Positions 41,702 to 49,283 of a DNA stretch of 64,000 nt are shown here, in pieces. This stretch comes from an uncultured Eubacteriales bacterium. GTDB taxonomy: Bacteria > Bacillota > Clostridia > Christensenellales > Aristaeellaceae. The DNA lies in NCBI GenBank assembly GCA_902795275.1, contig CADBKQ010000004.1, forward strand, positions 124,001 through 188,000, given 5' to 3'. A model generated the notes under the pieces. That model saw only the letters and a list, made by a program, of their open reading frames with translations. It did no database searches and had not been told where the DNA came from. Position numbers and translations under genes: made by a program. How positions within the stretch are numbered: the stretch's first letter is position 1; each line of letters opens with the position of its first letter.

Positions 41702-43435
41702 TCAATCGGCTTGCAGCGCGTCGTAGCCCTCCTCGCCGGTGCGGACGCGGACGACGTTCTCCACGTCGTACACAAAGATCTTGCCGTCGCCGATATGGCC
41801 GGTATGGAGCACGGCGCGGGCGGTGTCGATCACTGTGCGCACAGGCACCTTGCTGACTACGATATCCACCTGCACCTTGGGCAGCAGCGTCACTTCCACG
41901 GGTGTGCCGCGGTAGTATTCCGGCTTGCCCTTCTGCATGCCGTAGCCCATCACGTTGGTGACGGTCATGCCAGTGATGCCGATTTTGTTCATGGCGGCTT
42001 TCAGGCCCTCCAGGCTGCCGGGGCGGCAAATGATCTGCACCCGGGTATAGACCGGCGCGTCGGGCGCTTTTTCCTTCGCCTTGCGCGGTGCTTCTTCCTT
42101 TTCAGGAGCAACCGCGGCAATCACGGCAGGCTCCGCGTCTTCATACGTGCTGTCGGGCATCATGGCATAGCCCGCGTAAGCGGTGGGCAGGCCGTGCTCG
42201 GAACGATCCAGGCCCATGATCTCATCCGCCGCGTCGGCCCGCAGGCCGATGGTCTTTTTAATCAGAGTAAAGACCACGGTGATAATGACCGCTGTCCAGG
42301 CGATGGTGGCAAGCACGCCCAGGCACTGCACGCCCAGGAACTTGAAGCCGCCGCCGTAGAATACGCCCTTCATGGTGGACACGCCGGTAGCGAAGAAGCC
42401 GGTCAGGATGGTGCCCAGCGCGCCGCACACGCCATGCACGGAAATCGCGCCCACCGGGTCGTCGATCTTGACGACATTATCAAAGAAGCCAATGGACAGC
42501 ACCACCGCCAGACCGCAGGCCGCGCCGATGACGGCAGCTCCGAAGGGATTCACCGCGTCGCAGCCCGCCGTGATGCCGACCAGGCCTGCCAGGGCGGCGT
42601 TGAAGGTCATGGACACGTCCGGCTTGCCGTAGCGCAGCCAGGTATAAATCATGGTGACCAAGGTAGCGACCGCCGCCGCTAAGTTGGTGTTAAAGAACAC
42701 CAGTCCGGCGGATTCAATCAGCTCGTCGCTGTCCATGCCCACGGTGGAAGCGCCGTTGAAGCCGAACCAGCAGAACCACAGGATGAACACGCCCAGGGCG
42801 GCGATGGACAGGTTATGGCCCAGGATGGCCTTGGGCTTGCCGTCCTTGCCGTACTTGCCGATGCGGGGGCCCAGCATCTTCGCGCCGATCAGGGCGCACA
42901 CGCCGCCCACCATATGCACCGCGGTGGAACCGGCGAAATCATGGAAGCCCATCTCGGCCAGCCAGCCGCCGCCCCAGATCCAATGCCCGGACACGGGATA
43001 GATGAACAGGGAAATGGCGGCGGAGTACAGGCAGTAAGCCGAGAACTTGGTGCGCTCCGCCATGGCGCCGGATACGATGGTGGCGGAGGTGGCGCAGAAC
43101 ACCGTCTGGAAAATCGCGTAGGCCCACAGCGGCACGCCCGCGGGCAGCACCGCGCCGTAATCCTTCATGATGAAGGGGTCGATCCAGCCGAACAGCCCCG
43201 TGCCAGCGCCGAACATGATGCCGAAACCGATCAGCCAGTACAGCGGCGTACCGATGCAAAAGTCCATCAGGTTCTTCATCAGGATGTTGCCCGTGTTCTT
43301 GGCCCGGGTGAAGCCCGCTTCGCACATGGCAAAGCCCGCCTGCATAAAGAACACCAGCGCCGCGCCCAGCAGCACCCAAATCGTGTTCGCGGGAGAAAAC
43401 GCCATTTTCGTTACTTCCAATGCAGTTTCTTCCAT
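41702..43435 (-). CDS. amt: Ammonium transporter fused to PII signalling protein
   Basis: 577 residues from ATG 43435. Amt/Rh transporter: eleven spans over about 1-405, with FNGASTVGMDS, VHMVGGVCALIG (pore-region His), NTNLAAAVATL and a second conserved SVHGVCGALGT. After a charged linker (about 420-465) comes a complete PII (GlnB/GlnK) domain, RVQIICRPGSLEGLKAAMNK, with T-loop GYGMQKGKPEYYRGTPVEV, including the Tyr that is modified in enterobacterial PII. PII normally plugs Amt under nitrogen excess, so fusion makes the gate permanent. ATG 43477 is in frame but lies in the T-run of a hairpin and lacks a ribosome binding site. Confidence 0.92.
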   Translation of the reverse strand: MEETALEVTKMAFSPANTIWVLLGAALVFFMQAGFAMCEAGFTRAKNTGNILMKNLMDFCIGTPLYWLIGFGIMFGAGTGLFGWIDPFIMKDYGAVLPAGVPLWAYAIFQTVFCATSATIVSGAMAERTKFSAYCLYSAAISLFIYPVSGHWIWGGGWLAEMGFHDFAGSTAVHMVGGVCALIGAKMLGPRIGKYGKDGKPKAILGHNLSIAALGVFILWFCWFGFNGASTVGMDSDELIESAGLVFFNTNLAAAVATLVTMIYTWLRYGKPDVSMTFNAALAGLVGITAGCDAVNPFGAAVIGAACGLAVVLSIGFFDNVVKIDDPVGAISVHGVCGALGTILTGFFATGVSTMKGVFYGGGFKFLGVQCLGVLATIAWTAVIITVVFTLIKKTIGLRADAADEIMGLDRSEHGLPTAYAGYAMMPDSTYEDAEPAVIAAVAPEKEEAPRKAKEKAPDAPVYTRVQIICRPGSLEGLKAAMNKIGITGMTVTNVMGYGMQKGKPEYYRGTPVEVTLLPKVQVDIVVSKVPVRTVIDTARAVLHTGHIGDGKIFVYDVENVVRVRTGEEGYDALQAD

Positions 43436-43462
43436 TCCTGTCACTTCCGTTTCTGTGAAAAT

Positions 43463-43527
43463 TTCCAACAGAGCCATAAGAAAAAGCGCAGGGGTGTGAC
43501 CGGCACACCCTTGCGCTCTGTTGGAAT
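43463..43527 (-). promoter_or_regulatory. Nested hairpin leader upstream of amt-PII
   Basis: On the minus strand TTCCAACAGAG (43526-43516) pairs with CTCTGTTGGAA (43473-43463), enclosing an inner hairpin GCGCAAGGGTGTG / CACACCCCTGCGC followed by TTTTCTT. The inner part looks like an intrinsic terminator at the very start of the mRNA and the outer stem could compete with it or sequester ATG 43477. Candidate attenuator. Confidence 0.55.
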
Positions 43528-43533
43528 GGCTGC

Positions 43534-43562
43534 ATTTTACGACGGTTTATTTCCTTTGTCAA
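43534..43562 (-). promoter_or_regulatory. Promoter of amt-PII
   Basis: On the minus strand perfect TTGACA (43562-43557), 17-bp spacer, TAAAAT (43539-43534). Transcription would start at about the first base of the hairpin leader. Confidence 0.65.
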
Positions 43563-43579
43563 GGGGATGAACAATCAAA

Positions 43580-44050
43580 GAACAATCGGCTCCCGCGTAA
43601 AGGATGGCGGGATGCCGTCATTTGATTGACAATCACAAAAAGTGAACGGTTAATCCTTGCCCCAAAATCGAAAAAGCCGTTGCAGATGGTTAATTTATAA
43701 CGGTGCTGTCCTGAGATGTCAGTGAAAAGTCCTTGCTTTCCGGCTGTGCTTTGCCGTCTTTCTGTTTTACGCGAAGCGCTATTTGAATTTAGCGACCAAT
43801 ATTCGGCAAAAGCAAATCGTATAAAATAGGAATCATGGCATAATCATTGTCTTGAGTAAGGCGATCGATGGGATAAAAAACAGGAACGATTACTTTTGAA
43901 AAAAGACGCAAAACCAAAGCCGCACATAATCGTAACGGCTACTGCTTTGGCTGATGCCGGTTTTCCTGTTTGCTTTGATTGTTGACTCGTTAGTGTGAAC
44001 AGGATATAGTTTCTCTTCGAACTCCAGAATCTATGCCATTGAACGGATAA
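43580..44050. other. AT-rich spacer without a supported gene
   Basis: About 470 bp of lower GC than its surroundings, between the divergently facing amt promoter and the end of the 44095-46431 gene. No frame with a ribosome binding site and plausible codon use was found. It may hold decayed sequence. Confidence 0.5.
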
Positions 44051-44052
44051 AA

Positions 44053-44076
44053 GGAGCGGGACCAAAGATCCGCTCC
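44053..44076 (-). terminator. Intrinsic terminator
   Basis: On the minus strand GGAGCGG-ATCTTTGGT-CCGCTCC type stem followed by TTTTAT, 18 bp after the stop of the carbohydrate-binding-domain protein. Confidence 0.75.
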
Positions 44077-44094
44077 GAATCAGATATTTCAAGA

Positions 44095-46431
44095 TTATTT
44101 GTTTGCGGTCTGTCGGGCCGTATCCACATTGGGAGACACAGGCTGTCCGTTCTGGTTGTTGAAGTCAGGCGGGGCCATCTGCTGCCCATTCTGTCCGTTC
44201 ATGTCGGGCGGGGCCATTTGCTGGCCGTTCTGTCCGTTCATATCGGGCGGAGCCATCTGCTGGGCGTTCTGTCCGTTCATGTCGGGCGGAGCCATTTGCT
44301 GCCCGTTCTGGCCTGGCATTCCATCCGGGCCCGCCACGCCGCTGTTGTTATTCAGGTTGAATGCATCGGAAATATATAGAGAACCATCATAGTCGATGCC
44401 CGCGTCGCCGCCCGCGTTGGCGCTGGTGATGGTCGCGCTGCCCGCAATCAGGTTCACGTCGCCGTTGGAGTCGATGCCGTCAAAGCCGCTGTTGATATTC
44501 ACCGTGCCGCCCATCATGTTCACGGCGTAGCGCATTTCGCTTTCAAACAGTCCGTCCGCGTTCGCCGCGTTGATGGCATCGTCGTTGGCCTTGATGTTGA
44601 TGTCTCCGCCATAGATATTGACGACGGTTCCCTCGAGGCCCTCCTCGCAGCCGGTGACATTGATTTTCGGCCCGGTGCCGTCCTGCCTGCCCACCGTGAG
44701 GATATGATCCGCGTGAACGGCGTCGTCCCCGGCGTTGATGGTGAAGCTGCCGCTGAGCAGCGTCAGGTCATAATTGCCGTTGATCCCGTCGTTCACGGCG
44801 TTGATATTGATGGTCACGCCGTCGAAAACCAGGTTGGTGTCGTCGCCTGCTTTAATCCCGTTTTTGGCGTTGCCGTTGATGTTCAGGGTGCCGCTGCCCG
44901 TGATGTACACGCTGGAGCCTGCCTTGGCTTTGAACGCCGCGCCGTCGAAGGCGTCCGCCACCGCTTCGTCTTCGGAGTTTTCATCCTCGGGATTCTCGTT
45001 GTCTGTCAGGGTCACGTTGCCGGAGATGATCACCTTCACCTCGGCTTCCTTGTTCACGGAAACCGTCGCGCCGGTGGTGCTGGTCAGGTCCAGGTCTTCC
45101 AGGATCAACACCACGCCGGTGGTGGCCTTCTTCACGGTAATGTTGCCGTCGCTGGAGGCACCGGTGACCACGTAGGTGCCCGAATCGCTGATCTTGACCT
45201 GGCTGTTTTCGTCGCTCATGACGATGGTTTCCGCGTTATCCATGTCGGCTTCCAGGCTGGCCGCCGTGTTTTCCAGGGTGCTGGTCACAATGTCGCTGGG
45301 GGAGTCCGCGCTCACATAGCTGCTGCTGTTGCCCCCGGGCATCATTCCCTGCTGGCCGTTGGGCTGACCGTTCTGATCATTGCCAGGGAAAGCAGGCGGC
45401 TGGCTGTTTTGACCGTTTTCCGTATTAGCCGGGGCAGCCGGAGCATTGCTGTCTCCGGTCATGGAAGGGGGCTGGAGATCGTTTGCGGATGCCGTCTGCT
45501 CATTGTTTTGGGGCGCATTTGCCTGTTCTGCTGTGTTTTGCGGAACCTGATTTTGCTGGCTGCTATTCTGCGAAGCGCGTTGGTACTGATTTTCAATCGG
45601 CGTGAAAACGGCGTTTTCCGCCCGGTAGACCGCCGCTTGGCGCTGCGCATAGGCCGCCGCCTGCTGTTCGTTCCAGTTATTCCAATCATCGCTTGCCTGC
45701 TGTGCTGTCTGGGAGGCTTTGACCGTATTGATGCCAGTGAGGACTTGAAACGCCGTATTTCCTTTCACGGTGATCGGCGCGCTGTCGGCGCTCAGCTGAT
45801 AAGAGCCTTTCTCCATGCCTTCGGTACTGAGCAGCATGCTGCTGAACTTTTGCTTTGCGGTGAAGGACAGCACATGGGAGCCTTCCGCTGTTTTCAGGGC
45901 GATATAGGTATTGGCCGGGAAAGTGGAATCCATATTCGCCGCCAGAACATTTTGAGCGGCAAATGCAGGGGTGGCGCATTCTTTGGCGCCTAAGGTGACG
46001 ATCGTCCCGCCGCAGATGGAATATCCTTTTTCCGCCCGGATCGGGGTGGCGGAGGAGGAGACAATCAACTGGCCCGCGCCATGGAAAGACAAGGGCGCTG
46101 CCGTTTGAATGGCAGGCGTGCCGCTGATGCTGTTCTTGGCGCCGTCCGCCAGGGTGATTTTCAGGGAATCGCCGCTGACCATGTTGATAGCGGCGCCTGC
46201 GTCTCCGTCAATGGTAATGCTATCCAGGATCAGTTCAACGTCGCCTGTACCGGGGTCGACTTCCACGGTGCCCTTTACGCTGCCTGTCAGCGTGTATACG
46301 CCGGCTTCACTGATCACCAGCTTTCCATTTTGCGTCGAGGATAAGTTAATGCCGCTTTCTGCCAGGGCTGTAAAGGGCAGAGCGGAAAAGAGAAACAGAG
46401 CTGTCACGAATAAGATTGTGAACCGTTTCAT
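44095..46431 (-). CDS. Large exported carbohydrate-binding beta-helix protein (DUF4353-like)
   Basis: 778 residues with signal peptide MKRFTILFVTALFLFSALPF (ending ALA). N-terminal beta domain (about 25-235), a Gln/Asn/Pro-rich linker (about 240-380), then a beta-helix of about 320 residues with Asp/Asn-rich turns (GTLNINGNAKNGIKAGDD, DGINGNYDLTLLSGSFTINAGDD, NANDDAINAANADG) typical of the Cthe_2159-like carbohydrate-binding domain. The C-terminus has four tandem QQMAPPDMNGQN units. It likely acts in surface attachment to polysaccharide. It shares an unusual promoter box with the next exported gene. Confidence 0.85.
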   Translation of the reverse strand: MKRFTILFVTALFLFSALPFTALAESGINLSSTQNGKLVISEAGVYTLTGSVKGTVEVDPGTGDVELILDSITIDGDAGAAINMVSGDSLKITLADGAKNSISGTPAIQTAAPLSFHGAGQLIVSSSATPIRAEKGYSICGGTIVTLGAKECATPAFAAQNVLAANMDSTFPANTYIALKTAEGSHVLSFTAKQKFSSMLLSTEGMEKGSYQLSADSAPITVKGNTAFQVLTGINTVKASQTAQQASDDWNNWNEQQAAAYAQRQAAVYRAENAVFTPIENQYQRASQNSSQQNQVPQNTAEQANAPQNNEQTASANDLQPPSMTGDSNAPAAPANTENGQNSQPPAFPGNDQNGQPNGQQGMMPGGNSSSYVSADSPSDIVTSTLENTAASLEADMDNAETIVMSDENSQVKISDSGTYVVTGASSDGNITVKKATTGVVLILEDLDLTSTTGATVSVNKEAEVKVIISGNVTLTDNENPEDENSEDEAVADAFDGAAFKAKAGSSVYITGSGTLNINGNAKNGIKAGDDTNLVFDGVTININAVNDGINGNYDLTLLSGSFTINAGDDAVHADHILTVGRQDGTGPKINVTGCEEGLEGTVVNIYGGDINIKANDDAINAANADGLFESEMRYAVNMMGGTVNINSGFDGIDSNGDVNLIAGSATITSANAGGDAGIDYDGSLYISDAFNLNNNSGVAGPDGMPGQNGQQMAPPDMNGQNAQQMAPPDMNGQNGQQMAPPDMNGQNGQQMAPPDFNNQNGQPVSPNVDTARQTANK

Positions 46432-46480
46432 GTAAGATCCTTCCTTTCTTGTTCATGCTTTCCCATCAGGGACAAGTCCT

Positions 46481-46513
46481 ATGATAAAGCGTATTCCTTG
46501 AAGGAACATTGAA
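46481..46513 (-). promoter_or_regulatory. Promoter with TTCAA direct-repeat box (copy A)
   Basis: On the minus strand TTCAATG (46513-46507), 4 bp, TTCAAGG (46502-46496), 9 bp, TATCAT (46486-46481). The two TTCAA repeats are 11 bp apart and sit where a -35 would be, as in promoters activated by OmpR-family regulators. Same spacing as copy B at 49015-49047. Confidence 0.6.
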
Positions 46514-46520
46514 AGATTTC

Positions 46521-46697
46521 AGCGTGTCGACAAAGTCGACACGCTGCCATCGAAAGCCAGCTAAAGCAGTCTTTCGATGGGACATCAATTTCCTGTAAAA
46601 TGGCATTTCCTTTGGATAGGAAGCAACCTTCGGTTGCTCCTCGGCGACGTACACGCCGCCGCCTGCGGATGACAATCGAAGGGCTTCGGGCCTTCGA
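46521..46697. repeat. Cluster of short palindromes
   Basis: At least four stems in 180 bp: AGCGTGTCGAC-AAA-GTCGACACGCT (46521-46545, perfect 11 bp), CCATCGAAAG/CTTTCGATGG (46547-46580), AGCAACC-TTC-GGTTGCT (46622-46638) and TCGAAGG/CCTTCGA (46676-46697). The array resembles composite palindromic intergenic repeats. No gene is supported in 46514-46818. Confidence 0.7.
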
Positions 46698-46818
46698 TGC
46701 ATCCCGGGGACTTTGTCGACAGTCTGAGATTTATGTTTCTGTTCAGTCGATAGCATTCCAAGCAAAAGCGCCGCCGAAGCAGCGCTTGAACTGGATTGCT
46801 TTCTGGTCATTTGATCTA

Positions 46819-48927
46819 TCAGAAAGAGGCGTTTGCTGAAAGAGACTCAGCGGCCAAAACGCAGTCTGTATAAGCCGTTCCGTCAACCGTCAGGACAGTC
46901 CCCGCCGGGACGATGACCTGAGCCTGATCCTGAATCGTCAGAAAGGACACCAGGGAAGTGCCGGTCACCTGCCACACTGCGTCGTCCGTCAGCGTGATGT
47001 TGACCGCGTTCGCGCCGTTGTCATTCACTAAATTAGCCACCTGGCCGATGCTCCAGTATTCGTTGATGGTGAAGTCGGTGTTCTGATACTGTGCCGCAAA
47101 GGCGGCGGCAGCGTCCGCGTCGTCAAAGGCGTACCCGCCGTTTTCCCTGATCCAGACAGAGCCGTCATAGGTCACATGGATGGCGGAAGTGGAAGCGATG
47201 GCCCCGCTATACTGCGCGCCTGCGCCAAAGGTCACGTTCAGCGCGTTGCCGTTCAGGCCGTCCGAACCGGAAGCATTGTAGATGTTGCCGGTATACGCGC
47301 CGTTGGTAAAGGCAAACGTCTGCGCTTTCTCCTCTGCGGACGCCTGGGCGGTGTTGAAGCCCGCCGCCTCCGTATGGTAGGGCTTGAAGTTCTGGGTGCC
47401 GCCGTTGGTGTTCAGTGGATCGTCCGCGCTCATCATGCCGCCGTTGGTGGCATCGTCGTTGTCCATCACCTGGATCAGTACGCCGCCGTTGGTGATCGTG
47501 CTGTCGTCGACGGTGGCGGTCAGCACCTGGTTGGAGTGTCCGGTTTTCACCAGGAAGGTGGCATAGCCGCTCTCCACCACCGTGCCCTTTTCCAGGGTGA
47601 TGGCGTTGCTGTTCTGGTGCGCCATGAAGCCGAAGGTGTCGGAATGAATGGTTGTCACTTTGTCTTCGGCTGCTTCATAGACCGCCGTGGTTTCCCCTGC
47701 GTGGTTTTTCAGCTCATAGGTCTGACCCGCTTCCAGCGCTGTGTAGGTGGCGCTGCCGCCGGTAAAGATGGTGGCATAGGTGCCCACGTTGATTTCCGAA
47801 CCCGCGAAGGTTTCCACCGCCCGGCCGATCACATAGGTGCCGTAGCCGGAGCCGTAATGCTCGGTGTAGGGATTATCCAGCGTTTCGCTGATCTGGCCGC
47901 CTTCCGCCTGGAGCGCCGCCGCCGCGCTTTCGTCGGCGTTATTCAGCGTCAGGCTGCTGTTATAGACGTTCAGATACATATCGTCGCCCGCGTCTGTGGA
48001 CAGCACCGCCCAAGCGCCGGCGGAGGTTTCGGAGTCGATCACGTTGGTGGTGGTATCGCGGCCCATCATGTTAGAGCAGCGGGCATTGCCCATAATGCCC
48101 AGGATCCAGGGCGGAGCCACCATCAGGGTTTGGGTGGGCGTGTTGAGGTATTCGCTGCTCAGGGTGCCGCCGTCCGATTGCAGCACAGAGGATTTGATTG
48201 TCACTGTCGCGCCTTCATCGGCGAAGATCGGCATGGTGGCGACGCCTGCCGTATGGATGGTGCTGTCGGTAACGGTCACGTTGGCGTCGGAGCCGAAAGC
48301 GGCAATCGCCGTGCCTTTGCCGGAAAAGTCGCAGGTATCGCTGCCGTCCGCGTCGGTCAGCATAGTGATCTCCGCGTTGGAAACAGTGTAATCGGTGTTG
48401 TACACCAGGATACCGTTGTGGCCGGATGCACTGTCATTGATCACGATTCCGGAAGCGGACTGCGCGTCATACGTCCCGGAAGCGATACGGCTGGTGGTCG
48501 ATTTTTCTTCGTTAATTCCATCCGCTGTCACATACAGTGCGGCGTCATAGGCGTAGTCGTCGCCCTCAATGCCGTCCGCGTTGGTGCCGCCCAGGGACCA
48601 GGAACCCAGCTGCCCTTCCGCATGGCTTTGCTGGCCGCCGGGCGCGTCGCCGGGAGCCCTGCTGGGGCCGCCAGATCCGCCGGGCTGGCCATCGGGTTTT
48701 TCAGGAGGCGTGCCGCCGGGGCCGCCGGGGAATCCGCCTTCCGGTCTTTCAGGGGGCGTACCGCCGGGGAATCCGCCCTCCGGCATTTCAGGGGGCGTGC
48801 CGTCAAAGGCTCCGTCGCCCATCTGCGGCGGCTGGTTGGTATTGTTGTCGGGTTCTTCCGCAAACGCGGTCAGGGTGCTGTACAGCGCAAGCATGACAGC
48901 CAGCATGATCGCAAGAAATTTCTTCAT
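46819..48927 (-). CDS. Large exported beta-solenoid-like protein with Pro/Gly-rich linker
   Basis: 702 residues, signal peptide MKKFLAIMLAVMLALYSTLT (ending AFA). A linker of about 75 residues is made of PPE(M/R/K)PEGGFPGG units. The remaining ~580 residues are Thr/Ser/Asn-rich with many short V-x-I/V-x strands and D/N turns (DANVTVTDSTIHTAG, ATVTIKSSVLQSDGG, NQVLTATVDDSTITNGG), as in pectate-lyase-like or adhesin beta-helices. There is no anchor motif at the C-terminus. Its promoter box and general design match the 44095-46431 protein, which suggests co-regulated surface proteins. The ligand is unknown. Confidence 0.82.
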   Translation of the reverse strand: MKKFLAIMLAVMLALYSTLTAFAEEPDNNTNQPPQMGDGAFDGTPPEMPEGGFPGGTPPERPEGGFPGGPGGTPPEKPDGQPGGSGGPSRAPGDAPGGQQSHAEGQLGSWSLGGTNADGIEGDDYAYDAALYVTADGINEEKSTTSRIASGTYDAQSASGIVINDSASGHNGILVYNTDYTVSNAEITMLTDADGSDTCDFSGKGTAIAAFGSDANVTVTDSTIHTAGVATMPIFADEGATVTIKSSVLQSDGGTLSSEYLNTPTQTLMVAPPWILGIMGNARCSNMMGRDTTTNVIDSETSAGAWAVLSTDAGDDMYLNVYNSSLTLNNADESAAAALQAEGGQISETLDNPYTEHYGSGYGTYVIGRAVETFAGSEINVGTYATIFTGGSATYTALEAGQTYELKNHAGETTAVYEAAEDKVTTIHSDTFGFMAHQNSNAITLEKGTVVESGYATFLVKTGHSNQVLTATVDDSTITNGGVLIQVMDNDDATNGGMMSADDPLNTNGGTQNFKPYHTEAAGFNTAQASAEEKAQTFAFTNGAYTGNIYNASGSDGLNGNALNVTFGAGAQYSGAIASTSAIHVTYDGSVWIRENGGYAFDDADAAAAFAAQYQNTDFTINEYWSIGQVANLVNDNGANAVNITLTDDAVWQVTGTSLVSFLTIQDQAQVIVPAGTVLTVDGTAYTDCVLAAESLSANASF

Positions 48928-49014
48928 TCTGAATTCCTCCTTTTCTGATCGGCCCGCGGAAGCGGTTCCTTTCCGAGTTCTGAAAAGAGAACCTCCCTCG
49001 CAGGCGACAGCGTC

Positions 49015-49047
49015 ATTGTAAGGGAGGTTGATTGAAGAAAGATTGAA
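49015..49047 (-). promoter_or_regulatory. Promoter with TTCAA direct-repeat box (copy B)
   Basis: On the minus strand TTCAATC (49047-49041), 4 bp, TTCAATC (49036-49030), 9 bp, TACAAT (49020-49015). No separate -35 hexamer. Geometry is identical to copy A at 46481-46513. Confidence 0.65.
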
Positions 49048-49114
49048 GGTTTTTTACCAGGGTAAGGGTGCAGCCTTCAAGTAAAAAGCTGGAATTGATT
49101 CGCCCGGTTTCTTC

Positions 49115-49143
49115 TTGTGTTTTCAACAGGTATCTGCTATAAT
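49115..49143 (+). promoter_or_regulatory. Promoter of the NRPS operon
   Basis: TTGTGT (49115-49120), 17-bp spacer, perfect TATAAT (49138-49143). It leaves a leader of about 135 nt before ATG 49284. No terminator is evident between there and the NRPS. Confidence 0.65.
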
Positions 49144-49283
49144 GATATTGTTTTTCAACCGTCATAACGCCTGTTTTGATTGGCAATCATCTGTTATCCT
49201 ACCGCATTCGCAGAAGCGGGAAATCGTCGTACCGGACAGCCCGGCAAGGGTCTTGAATTGATGGTGATGGAGATGAGCTACAT

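Noticed and set aside
43435..43477. ATG 43477 as start of the Amt-PII protein
   Set aside because: It lies in the T-run of a hairpin without a ribosome binding site. ATG 43435 has a GGAAG sequence upstream and leaves the transporter core intact.
43844..44092. An 82-codon minus-strand frame in the AT-rich spacer
   Set aside because: It overlaps the terminator of the preceding gene, has no ribosome binding site and shows no recognisable features.
46466..46810. A 114-codon minus-strand frame beginning MTRKQSSSSAAS
   Set aside because: It runs through the palindrome cluster and its sequence reflects the repeats; no ribosome binding site supports it.
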